The notes under the pieces: model-generated | What the model saw: only the letters and a program-made list of their open reading frames with translations | Databases searched by the model: none | Told to the model about the DNA's origin: nothing | In this document: positions 9,599 to 19,574 of the stretch, in pieces | How positions within the stretch are numbered: position 1 is the stretch's first letter | Layout of the letters: each line of letters begins with the position of its first letter | Assembly: GCF_022376445.1 (NCBI RefSeq) | Contig: NW_025954996.1 | Span: 124,001-188,000, forward strand | Length of the DNA: 64,000 nt | From: Fomitopsis serialis | Taxonomy: Eukaryota > Basidiomycota > Agaricomycetes > Polyporales > Fomitopsidaceae | Direction: 5' to 3' | Position numbers and translations under genes: made by a program

Positions 9599-11224
9599 GA
9601 CGTCCGTAGGTGTTGCCGGTACTACAACCGCTTCAGCATGCCAACGCGCGAGATTCACTGAGGACTAGCTCACGTTGCTTCGAGAACAAGTCTTGATCTC
9701 GCCCACCCTGAGAGCACAAAGTCAGAATACCAGCGAGAGACTGCTGTCAAGTGACATACCAGTAGCGTATCTTGTGATGACATGGTACCACTTTCTATAG
9801 CATCATACAGCTCCAAGGCCTTGAGCAGCACCTCGTTCGCGCCCAATAGCTCCTCCAGCATGTTCTCCTCCCTCGTGGACCCAGAGCCCGACGCGACGTT
9901 TTGAGATTGCTCCGCCGCCGCACTCGCAGGTGGGATCTGCGCGATGATGTCCGTCTGCGACGCACGACAGCTGCTGCGGAACTCCTGCGACACCATGAAC
10001 CCTGAGTCAGCGCCGCCTTCGTTCTTCCCACCCTCACGCGCACCTGGATGAGCTCCCCCGACAAGTCCTCCCTCCTCGCGTGCCTGAGTGCGTCCAGCAG
10101 TAGCTCCGCGTTGCCCTTGCCCGCACGCGCCGCGGCGAACCCGGCCTCCAGCTCCGCACCCGGGTCTGCGAACGGGTCCGCCGCTGCCTGACGCCGCTTG
10201 CCTGCTGCCGTTTCTTCCCGTCGCATGTTGTCATACGTCTTCAGCGCGTCGGTGAGCGTCTGGTCCGTCGCGATCAGGTCGTTGAAGAGCGTCTCCTCGT
10301 GCGTGGTCGAGGAGGAAGACGCTCGGCGACGTGACTTGGCTGCTTCGGCGTCCGCCCATTGCAAGTGTTTGAGGATGTCCCTCTGCGAGTCAATGCAGTT
10401 CTTGTGGAATTCCTGCAGGGGTTGTTTCAGTTTGTGGGGTAGCTCATAAACATGAGATCCATACCTCAATCAGCGAGCCGCTCAAGTCTGCTGCGCTCGA
10501 GAACATGAGTGTGTCGCGGAGGAGATCTGCATGCCCGCGGGCGGTCTTCGCAATGTTTGACACGCGTCGCCACCTCTCCTCGTTAGACGGCGAAGGGGCC
10601 CTAGACGGCGTACGACTGCTCTCTCCCCTTGTGGTGCTTGCGAGCCCACTGCCGCTCGTTAGAAGGTGAATCTGCAGTCCTCGTTAATACTCCTGCATAT
10701 ACAGGAACAGAGGAGCTTGATTCACTGTGTGGTCGTTCTTAACTCGCTCTTGGGCTACTCGATCCGCACCTGCACGCTCAAGCCCGTCATACAGACGGAG
10801 AACGGCGGCCAGCTCGCTTTGCACAGCCACTAGCTCCTCCGAAGCTCTCGCAAGGACGAGAGGGGACTCGCCGGACCGGGACACACTGGCGTTGTGGATT
10901 TCCCCTGAGAGCCAGGAGATCTGCTCTTCAATAACTCTGAGTGACCTGCGGCAGTCCGTCCGGAACTCCTGCATGTGCGGCGCAGTCAGACGCATTGCAG
11001 ACGCAAATAGTGGGTTACAGACGGACCTGAACGATGCCTCCACGCAGATCCCGCGGTCCCTCCGCGTTGACCAGAGCCTCATACAGCAGATCCGCGCCAC
11101 CTCTCGCGGTCTTGGCCAGTGCTAACGCCTTATCCAGTGCATTCGTGGTGGCAGGCGGCGTAGGAGCGCGTCGGCGACGCGTCGGTCCGTTACCGTAGTA
11201 TGGTGCGAGACCGTTGTAGGCCAT
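7821..11224 (-). CDS. predicted single gene: 3x GAT - 3x EH endocytic adaptor
   Basis: Preferred model joining the two neighbouring frames. Start [13 protein letters not shown] at 11224. After the third GAT repeat the exon [11 protein letters not shown] ends at a canonical donor (gtgagc, 9673) and rejoins at an acceptor (gtcag, ending 9592). This gives ...[19 protein letters not shown] in frame with EH1. The intron is 82 nt and contains a GCTGAA branch-like site. Without it, a stop at 9633 and an ATG at 9598 would leave no room for a terminator and promoter. Inferred role: a ubiquitin-sorting (GAT) and NPF-binding (EH) adaptor at endosomes or endocytic sites, with a C-terminal PPxY that could recruit an Rsp5-type ligase. 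I do not recall this architecture from known families, and transcript evidence is missing. Confidence 0.6.
9633..11224 (-). CDS. three tandem GAT-like domains (5' part of the GAT-EH locus)
   Basis: Three repeats share the GAT pattern of GGA/Tom1/Lsb5 proteins: helix A-x(2)-G-x-A-[DE]-L-L-x-[DE]-x-L, then [LI]-x-G-x-[LI]-[IV]-[QE], then E-F-[RH]-x(2)-C, then a final helix A-[NST]-[ED]-x-L-x(2)-A-L-x(2)-Y-[DN]. Repeat 1 is in about 11160-10740 ([36 protein letters not shown]). Repeat 2 is in 10560-10225 ([33 protein letters not shown]). Repeat 3 is in 10150-9790 ([34 protein letters not shown]). No VHS domain fits in the roughly 20-residue N-terminus. Each repeat is split by an intron at the same site, just before EF. 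If unfused, the frame ends at 9633. Known GAT role: binding ubiquitin and small GTPases in cargo sorting. Confidence 0.7.
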
Positions 11225-11699
11225 TGCTCGCTTCAAGGGAGAAGTCAACAATCTGCGGCGGGCCACTGTCTTGTCGACTCGGCTTACCTGGTCGAAGTCA
11301 TCAACCACCGTCCCAGATGCATTCAGGCAACAAATATAGCTCCAGCGCTCTGACGAGTGATTTATTAGACGAGCGAGCAGTACGCAGCAGAGGACTGCGA
11401 GTCCGCAGCGATGTACCGCGGTCAAAGGTAACCCTGGGAATACTCTTAGTGCTTCAAATAGCGGCCATGATTACATTTGCGGCAGTATTGAAAAGTGATA
11501 GAGTGTCTGACACGAGAACGAGAGAGAGACAAGAAACGAGAAACGACTCGGCTTGGACTGAGGATTCGGGCGACTGAGCGGCGTACTGAAGGTAACTTAT
11601 GATGCGATGCCACGTGATACAAATCGCTCCGGCCGTGAAGTTTCGCTGCAATCATGGACCGTCCAAGCGACCATTCTTACTTACTTATATTGACGGACA
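11225..11699. other. upstream region of the GAT/EH locus
   Basis: About 475 bases between the GAT/EH start and the first recognisable FunK1 homology. It should contain the GAT/EH promoter (minus strand). Open frames here are short and featureless. Confidence 0.4.
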
Positions 11700-12827
11700 C
11701 TTACCCCGTCGGTCCTCGGAGCGACAAGTCCTGGAAGAAGCATCTGAACGCGTCGAGACAGAAGGCGCGGCAACGAAGGGAATCAGACCTTCTTGGCTAG
11801 CTATGGGTATCATTCTCCCCGAGGAACAGAACCTCAGATGGCCGGACTCTGGTCCTCAAACGGTACGAACCTCTGGAAGCCATCGGGTCCACTGTGGGGT
11901 TTCACATCGTGTTCGTCACGCCGTTCGCGGTACGTACTCACCCACTGCGAGCATAGCGGCTGTCTGACGGTCTCCCCAGCTCACCGCTGGGTGTACGAGA
12001 CGTTCAAGATACTTCATCGCGACATCAGCGTGGATAACATCATGTGGTTCGTGCGGGACGGGCGGATCGTAGGCGTGCTGTGCGACGGGGACTTCGCCGA
12101 GGATCACAGCAACGGCGACCATCTGTCTGTCCCATCTGCAGGCGAGGCGGCTGCGGCGCCCTCAGCAAGCGCGGGCTCAGGCAAACGAACAGGGCAATCG
12201 TCGGAGCAGCTCAAGAGTCAACTCAAGACTTGGTTCAACACCTGACAGGGGCCCGCGACCTCACCATGGCGACTCAAGACTTGGGTCAACACCGAACAGA
12301 AGCCCACGACTGCACCGTCGCAACTCACGCCCATGCAAATCCCGCGGTACCGCACGGGGCTGTTCATGGCCATGGACCTCCTGCGCTCGGGCCGCCCTCC
12401 CGTCCATAAGTATCGCCACGACCTGGAGTCGTTCTTCTACGTATACGCATACGCCACCGCTGCGTACAACCCAGTCACAAAGACGTTCGGGCACATCGCG
12501 CAATGGCAACGTGGTTCCCTCGTCGATGTCGGGAAATGCAAGCACGAGTTTTTTACGCGTAGAAAGGAGCTTCTGGACGTCTTCTCTGAGATGCACCCAC
12601 TCTTTGAGCCGTTGCTGCAGCCAGGCACTTTCTTCGTCCGGCTTCTGACCCTCTTTGCGATCCTTGAGCGTCATAGGGACAAGGTCGATGAAGTCACATG
12701 GGGATACTTGGAAGACACTCTCGATGCTGGAGTTGCGGCTCAGGTGGAGGAGATCGAGAGGGAAAGGGATCAGATGGTCACGTACAGTACATTTATGGAG
12801 ATCCTTGGCGAGCCAGAGGATGTGTAG
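11700..12827 (+). pseudogene. FunK1-type protein kinase relic, N-lobe missing
   Basis: Matches the C-terminal two-thirds of the FunK1 gene at 34.7-37.5 kb: LAMGIILPEEQNL, RAHRWVYETFKILHRDISVDNIMW (catalytic HRD), then PRYRTGLFMAMDLLRSG, KYRHDLESFFYVY and ERDQMVTYSTFMEILGEPEDV-stop. The N-terminal kinase part is absent; similarity fades at about 11.7 kb. Between NL and AHRW two small compensating indels shift the frame over about 30 residues. The metal-binding motif reads CDGDFAED where the other copy has CDWDLAED. A diverged 51-bp in-frame tandem duplication (12222-12272 and 12273-12323) has a TGA stop (12243) in its first copy. Same strand as the other copy, about 24 kb away. Probably a non-functional duplicate. 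Confidence 0.75.
12222..12323 (+). repeat. 51-bp in-frame tandem duplication inside FunK1 relic
   Basis: Both units begin CTCAAGACTTGG and align codon by codon over 17 codons, with differences such as TGA/GAA, GGG/AAG and TGG/TCG. The homologous FunK1 copy has only one unit here, so the duplication is derived. The first unit carries the stop codon. Confidence 0.75.
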
Positions 12828-14075
12828 ACTCGCCACCTGTTCCTCGCAACCGACGTGTCGGACGGGTTGCTGGTTGTGCATCATGTTGTCTATGGTAAAA
12901 AAAAGGCGCCGGGTGCAGGTTGACCACGCCATATGCCAGTACCCAGCAGACCCCGTTTCCCTGACTTAATGTCAGACAAATAGTTCTGGTCAAGAACACA
13001 GACAGGGTGAACAAATGTAGAGCACTTGCCTCAAACTTGCCTGAAGAACAAAGCCTTGCTACGACACCGCCCCTTACGGCCATGGACCTCCTTAAGTACC
13101 TCCTACGAGAAGACCCAGCTTCGCTGCCATGAGCCTGCCTTGTAGACAATATCTCTAAAGGCTGTTCATAGAAGCGAAGTATTCTCAGAGGAAATCCCTG
13201 CAGACCTGGACTGACCGCGCCATGGAGCTACGCAACACCGCCAAATGCCCGACTTCTGGGACATTGGGACGTTCAACGCTTCGAGGACATCAAGTCATAG
13301 GCGAGATGCGACTCTGTGAAGGGATCCCATGAGGCTGGGATCGAAGGGATTGAGAAAGACAGTCCGACGAGAAGGCTGCTATATGTCACATACATTCGTG
13401 AGACGTTCAATGAGAAGCCTGGGGATGTGGGAGGTCGTCATCGACGTTCAGCTGCACATGGTCCTCGATATACTTAGCTGTGGGCGTAGGAGTATTCCAC
13501 TCGAAGTCGTCGACGTTTACAAGTGCACGCCATTCGGTCAAGTATGTCACGGTTGCCTGAGCGATCTTTTGTCAGTGCAGCTTCAGGCCATATTTAAGAA
13601 TTCTTGGGAATACAAACGCATAGGGGCCGCCGCGAACGGTCTCTATCCGTCGCAACCTTTGAGACTGCCTGACATGCACCGGTGCATGTTTCGATGTCGT
13701 ATCACAACAGGTCCATCTTCTCACTGGGCACAGCGCGTTTCACGACCATCTGCATCGCCGGCTGCCGTACAATGATCACGAAGGTGGGCTGGCGGCCGGT
13801 GGTTGGGGGTCTGCGGCCAAGCTGTGCGGGCGTTGCAGTGGATGGATGCAAGGAGCATTGAATGTCCAAAGAGGGAGGAGGAGGCCTCGTGGGGTCGGAG
13901 TTGGGGGAACTGATTGGGAGGCGGGCGGGCGCCTGAGTGTGAGGGAAGTCTTTTTGCAGTGATCACCGACCATCTTCTGCTTTGCTGCCGTGTGCATTGT
14001 GCTGCCCACCGCATTATTCTTACGAGTGCTTTACGACGCCCTGTATTATCACCCCGATAGTCTCCTTCTGCAGTC
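12828..14075. other. intergenic region upstream of the RRM-R3H gene
   Basis: About 1.25 kb with no recognised gene. A 148-codon plus-strand frame (13329-13775) and overlapping minus-strand frames have no domain, signal peptide or family feature. The right end is the promoter and 5' UTR of the RNA-binding protein gene. Confidence 0.45.
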
Positions 14076-16164
14076 ATGACCAGCTCCCCCTCCACCCCCG
14101 ACATCTCCTCCCTGTCGCTCGCTTCCAAGCCCTCCCAGCAACGTCTTCATGACTCTTACGAATACGAAGGCAACTCAGGCGGCAGTGGCAAGAGCCCGTA
14201 CCACTTCCAGACCTCCCCGCCCATCCCTGCGCAATCCCAGTACAGCCCGCTCGGCGGCTTGGGCCAGTCTCCGCTCAAGAACAGGCCAGTCCTCCGTGGA
14301 GGTCTTCCCTCTGTACGTTATCTCCTCGCAAACAACGCCTTCACCGCGATCTGACCCGCCTCCCTCCAGCAATGGCTCGACAACGCTAACATGGGCGACA
14401 ACCGCTCGCTTTCTCCCCACAACAACTCAGATCTGTCCTCTTCCGGGGGATCGCCGCCTCCTGGGGCCATGCAGCCTCCCGTCACACCCGGCACCCCCAG
14501 CCTTGGTGCAGACGACGAGATCATACCCACCGCAATCGTCATCAAGAACATACCTTTCAATGTAAAACGCGAGACGCTGCTTGATATCATCGTACGTCCT
14601 CTTCTTGCCACGAGAAGTGTGCCGTGGTGGCCTGGAGTGCTATGCGTCGGGCTGGTGGGCGTGCGTTGGCTGGCGTTGATGGGTGCTACGGACCGCCTGA
14701 TCGACTACGTAAATCGACAGACACCACCCGCATCACCCGAGCGAATAGCATCTCACTGGCTCCGGCCATGCTAAGACATGGATGCTATTTTGTCATTGGG
14801 CTGCCCAGTGATGGGAGTCGTGGCGACTCTGTCCGTGCGCTCTCAAGGGGTGTACGACACAGCCGTCTGCATGGCTATCCAGCGCACACTTCGAGCCAGC
14901 TGTCACCGAGGCCAAATCTGACCACGAGTTCTTAGTCATCGCTGGCGATCCCGACGCCCTACGCATTCAACTATCATCTCGACCAGTCGGGCCAGTTCCG
15001 CGGTCTCGCGTTTGCCAACTTCCGCCAGTCGACGGACGCAGACGCAGTCGTCGCAGCGCTGAACGGGTTCGATGTGCAAGGCCGCAAGCTGCGCGTGGAG
15101 TACAAGAAGGTCCTGCAGGCGGGCGAGAAGGAGCGCATCGAGCGGGAGAAGGCGATCCGGCGCATGAAGTCCATGCAGCTCGAGAAGGAGCAGCAGGCCC
15201 TCGCGCACCAGGCGACGACCCCCTACGACGAGTTCGGGCAGGTCCTGCCCTCGCCATTCACGCCGCAGCGGTCGTTCTCCGCCTCGAGCGTGTACCAGAG
15301 CCAGGCGTTCTCGCCGTCGGCGGGTCTGCCGCCCATGCCCATGCCGACGCCCCAGTCGTTCAACATCTCGACCCCGCCGATCGGCCAGCCCATCACGCCC
15401 GGCGCGCTCAAGGGGGCCTCCGCGGAGCTCGACCTCAACGACCCGGCGACGCTCGAGATCTACTCGCGCATCCTGCTCTTCAAGGACGACCCGATGCGGG
15501 ACGAGCTCGCGTTCTCGCGCACGCTGACGCCCAAGCAGCGGCGCGTGGTGCACCTCGTCGCGCAGAAGCTCGGCGTGTACCACTATTCGGTCGGCGAGGG
15601 CGAGGAGCGGTACGCGGTGGTGACGCGGATTGACCCCAATGCGGTATGCTTCTCTCTTCCGCTCCTCGTGGCGCACACGTAATGACACTCCAACAGGGCC
15701 AGTCCCCGGGCCCGCGCCAGTCGCTCTCGCGCGCGCCGTCGTCGTACCTGTCGGCCACGTCGTCGCAGGCGCCCAATTCGCTGCGCGTGAAGAAGTCGAT
15801 GCCGGACATGAAGTCGCTGCAGTCGGCCGCGGCGCCGCGGCTGACGACGCGCGCGTCGAACGGGAACATCCGCGAGGGCTACGCCACGATTGCCTCGCCG
15901 TCGCGCCGCTCGCCGGGCGCGTTCGCCGCGCTCTTCGCCAACGGCGGCGCGTTCGGGAGCAACGGCATCCCGCCCGTGCCGAACCTGCCCTCCAGCGTCG
16001 CGGGGATGTCCAGCCCGCTGGAGAGCCCGGGCGGCGTGCTCAGGCAGCCGCGCGGCCCCGGCGTGGTCGGGTTCGAGAGCAGGCGGGAACGGCGGGAGAG
16101 TCAGACGGGCAACGGCGGGCAGGGCGGGTTCGAGGCGCGCTCGCACGAGCCGCTGGAGATCTGA
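14076..16164 (+). CDS. Pin4/Cip1-like RNA-binding protein with RRM and R3H domains
   Basis: Four exons: 14076-14312, 14370-14591, 14936-15643 and 15697-16164, all GT-AG. The N-terminus is Ser/Pro/Gly-rich. The RRM begins TAIVIKNIPFNVKRETLLDII (RNP2-like IKNIPF) and continues after a 344-nt intron with SSLAIPTPYAFNYHLD...FRGLAFANF (RNP1) and a KLRVEYKKVL end. It is followed by a charged helix and then an R3H domain (TPKQRRVVHLVAQKLGVYHYS; R-x3-H). The C-terminus is long and disordered. In yeasts this family (Pin4, Cip1/Cip2) acts in cytoplasmic mRNA control and links to stress and cell-cycle checkpoints; that role is by homology only. Intron 2 is far longer than the usual 50-60 nt here. Confidence 0.88.
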
Positions 16165-17281
16165 GTACGCAGCTAAGTGCAGACTATCTGGGACTGGGGT
16201 TCTCGTGCGCTCGGACTCGGTACCGTCGGGACAGTCACCACACACACCCTCGACACTCTTGTTCGCGCACCTCGTCGTCATCGCTCTTGTTTTCCCTCAC
16301 CCGTTACTCCTTGATTTCCGTTTCCGTGTTCTCTCGCGCTTTAGCTACTTACCTCCCCCTCCCCGTTCTCCCCCCGCACCGGCTTGACCAGTAATTCGCC
16401 TAACACACCTCTCGCCGTCGCGTAATCGGGGCCGGGCCTCCGTGCGGAGCATGGACGCCGCGGCCCTTGCATCTCACTACCTACTCACCCCGGTCAACGC
16501 CGTCGCCGCCGCCGCTCATGCAATTGCCATTTACCCCCATATGTACGTGCCCGCTGTGCTCGCGTCCGCCTTTTGCGCTTCCCGCAGTACAGCATTGTTG
16601 CCTTGGTTGTATGATGATCACAGAATTAGAGTATGCTGAAAACGTGTGTATATATTGGTCGGATGTGAATGTCGTTCGTTGCTCGTCTGCGCTTTGCTCT
16701 CTCGCGTTTGGTGATCATCTTTGGTCGGCATTCGGGCGGGCAGCGTTTCGTGTAAGGTAATGTCCACGGATATTGCAGGACTTGATGCGATGGTGCCGCG
16801 TGGACTGACATTGCTCCTCATTATTGTGTCCAGCGGTGCTCTGCTGCTGGCCACGCCGGATGCTGCGCATCTTCTACGTCGCTGGTGCCAGCCACGTACT
16901 TACAACTGTCAGGTTCCGGGTACCAGCTGACACGACTTCGGCCACTGAACGTACTGAACACGTACAAAACCATTTAACACTAACGTCAACGACACCAGAC
17001 CCGAACAGCGACCGACATAGAATCCAACAATTGGAAATCCGAGTCAAACGTCCCATGTAGTAATGTAGTGTACTTACTATCCTACAGCCACAGCGCATTA
17101 CGCACTTCCGAGTCGATCCTGCACCGCTCTTGATGAATACCAACAATCACGACATCCAACAGAATCCAATCCTGCACCGAACAATAACAACAGAATGCAC
17201 TACCCCAACACACCGCTAAAGTTACACCTTCCATAGACAACCGACCCAACGTGAAATCGTGCAAAGTAAGCGCATTCGAGG
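16165..17281. other. convergent intergenic region
   Basis: About 1.1 kb between the 3' ends of the RRM-R3H gene (+) and the GH13 gene (-). The first part is pyrimidine-rich and looks like 3' UTR. No gene, tRNA or repeat is recognised, although several unsupported short frames exist. Confidence 0.45.
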
Positions 17282-19574
17282 TTACCACCCGAGCGCGCCC
17301 CAAACGCCGAGCACGAGCCCGAGCGCCGCGCCGACGACCGCGCCGCCTCCTCGCGCGCCGGACGCGACCTGCGCCGCGACGGGCGGCTCGACGTACTGGT
17401 TCGGGCCCGAGAAGCCGCACACGCCCGACGAGTTGAGGAGCATGTCCGGCATGAAGACCGCCGGGCGCCCGCCGGGGTTGTAGTCCATGAAGATCGTGCC
17501 GTTGCTCCCCACGGCGTGTTTCTCGCAGGAGAGGATCCTGCGCGGGGAGGGGGAGGAGCGTCAGTCGGTCGTCGCGCGCGGAGCGTGGCGGGCGGCTTAC
17601 TCGGTCGTGGCTGTCGACGCGGCCCAGGGGGTGTAGACGGCGATGGTGACGTTCTTCGGCTGCGCCAGCGACCAGTCTCAGCGTCGGATAGGGATGTTGG
17701 CGTGTGTGCACTCACCGGGGAGCCGATGTTCGTCAGGACAGTGACAACGTCGCCCTTACGGAAAGCAAGGCCATACTCGCTCTCCGTGAGGATCTCCATC
17801 TGCGTCGCTGCCCAGTTGCTCGTGCCGTTAACGAGGAAGTTCCGGAACTACCAGTAAACAGGGTCAGCGGACGACATCATTCATATCACGGCCACGAACC
17901 TTATTGAGCTTGGTCGTGAGCTGGTATGTGCTCGTGTTCGCGTATCCCGAGGGCCAGAGCGGCTCGCGATTATACGGATCGCTGAGCCCGTGGAAGCCCT
18001 GTTCCTGGCCGTAGTACAAAATCGGGATACTATCAGACCCAGTCAGCCATAGCTCGCAGAGCTCCCCGAGCCCAAGCAACCCACCCGTCGGACATCCAAT
18101 TGTACACCATCGCGTTATACAGCGACTGCGGGTCGACGGAGAGGTTCCCCCAGCGGGGCACGTCCTGGTCCTCGAGGAAGTTGCCCAGCACCGTCGGGTC
18201 CTGCATACCGCGTCAGTAAGCTCGGCCATGGCTGCAGTGTGACGCGTGCCTTGAACATCTTCTGCGACTGCGCGACCTTCTCCGTCAGCGCGCTTATGTT
18301 CAGCGCGCCGGGCATGGCGAACGCGCTCACGAGCGCGTCGTAGATCGGGTAGTTAAGAATCGAGTCGAGCGCGTCGGGGCCCTGGTACTGGGACGCCTGT
18401 CTGGTGGCTCGTCAGTCGATGGGGCCATTAGCTCGTCGCGGATGTGGGGCTCACCCGACATCGTCGTCGAACACCTCCCCAATGCAGAACACGCCGGCGG
18501 CGCCGCAGAACTTGGGCCAGAAGTCGGTGTTGACGTGCCTTAGCGCGGAATCCTGTGAGTCAGCTGTTCACTCGATCAACTTGGGCGACGTACTTCGCAG
18601 CTAGGCACGGCGCCAGCAACATTAGCGACCCGTCGTGATGAACCGGAAATGGCGCTCACCATCAATACGCAGCCCGTCGATGTTGTACTCCTTGACGAGG
18701 TCGGTGATCCACGACTGGTACGCGGACACGACGCCCGGGTCCTGCGTGTTGACGTCCGGCAGGGTGACGGTCGTGTCGCCCAGCCAGCAGTCAATAACAC
18801 TCGTGTCGTTGTTAAAGTCGATAGGACAGAACGAGTGGTATTGCGACTACACGGACCCGCATCAACAATCCTCCCAAACAACCAGAGACACGGACCGCGC
18901 ACCTCGTCCTTGAACAGGAAAGTCGAGAGATCGGGCGTCGTCGACGTCGCCATGACGTTGTTCACGACAACGTCGACCATCAGGTACATCCCGCGGCGGT
19001 GGAGCTCCTGCGAGAGCGCCTTCAGGTCGTCCGCGGTGCCGAAGCGGTCGTTCAGCTTCGTCGCGTCCGCGATCCAGTACCCGTGGTACGCGTCGCCGTA
19101 CGCCGTCCGCGGGCCCTCGTAGTTCTGCGACACCGGGCTGATCCAGACTGCGCGCGGGTCAGACTCGTCAGGTGCGGGCGGCGGGCGGCTCACTGGCTGT
19201 AAACCCGGCGTCCTGGATGTAGTCCAGGTTCTCGCGGATGGTGGTCCATGTGCCGCCGCACCACGTCTGGTCCTTCGGGTCGCAGGCGTTGAAGTCCGAG
19301 CCCGCCGGCAGCGCGTACCGGTCGGTGATGATCCTGGGAGAGCCTCAGTCACCGCACAGGATAATTCCATCGCACAGACACCCCACAGTCGCCTAGGTCT
19401 CAGTTACCTGAACTGTGTCCCCTGGCCGTCCGCGGGGTGCGTGTATGCGGGCGGTCGCGAGGAGAGATGGACGCACTGGTATATTGAGCGGCCCCTCCAC
19501 TGGTCCGCTGAGGCGGCCGAGACGGAAGTGACCAGGGCTGCAAACGACAGGAGCTGTCGGAAGGTGTGCATCAT
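17282..19574 (-). CDS. GPI-anchored GH13 alpha-glucanotransferase-type protein (AgtA-like)
   Basis: Starts [15 protein letters not shown], a signal peptide, then [16 protein letters not shown], a GH13 opening. The fold continues with [12 protein letters not shown], region I VDVVVNNV, region II GLRIDAAKHV (nucleophile Asp), region III CIGEVF (acid/base Glu) and region [12 protein letters not shown]. The His normally present in region I (NH) and region IV (HD) is Asn and Gln here, the pattern I know from Aspergillus AgtA-type GPI-anchored glucanotransferases rather than secreted amylases. The C-terminus ends [20 protein letters not shown]..., a GPI attachment signal. Inferred role: remodelling cell-wall alpha-glucan at the cell surface. 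Several introns; a 7-nt exon (18594-18600) encodes residues right after the catalytic Asp. The frame is intact when that micro-exon is used. Confidence 0.85.
18594..18600 (-). other. 7-nt micro-exon in the GH13 gene
   Basis: On the minus strand, CTGCGAA lies between an acceptor (gtgcctag) and a strong donor (gtacgt). The preceding exon ends ATT GAT G with donor gtgagc, and the next exon starts after gctaag with G CAC GTC. Joining the three gives GLRID-AAK-HVNTDFW, matching the GH13 region II consensus. Skipping the micro-exon breaks the frame at every canonical site I tried. Confidence 0.75.

Noticed and set aside
13329..13775. 148-codon plus-strand frame upstream of the RRM-R3H gene
   Set aside because: No domain or signal peptide, and the first codons are not supported by any promoter feature.
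18540..18665. Apparent frameshift in the GH13 gene at the catalytic Asp
   Set aside because: A 7-nt micro-exon with good splice sites restores both the frame and the GH13 consensus, so no lesion is needed.
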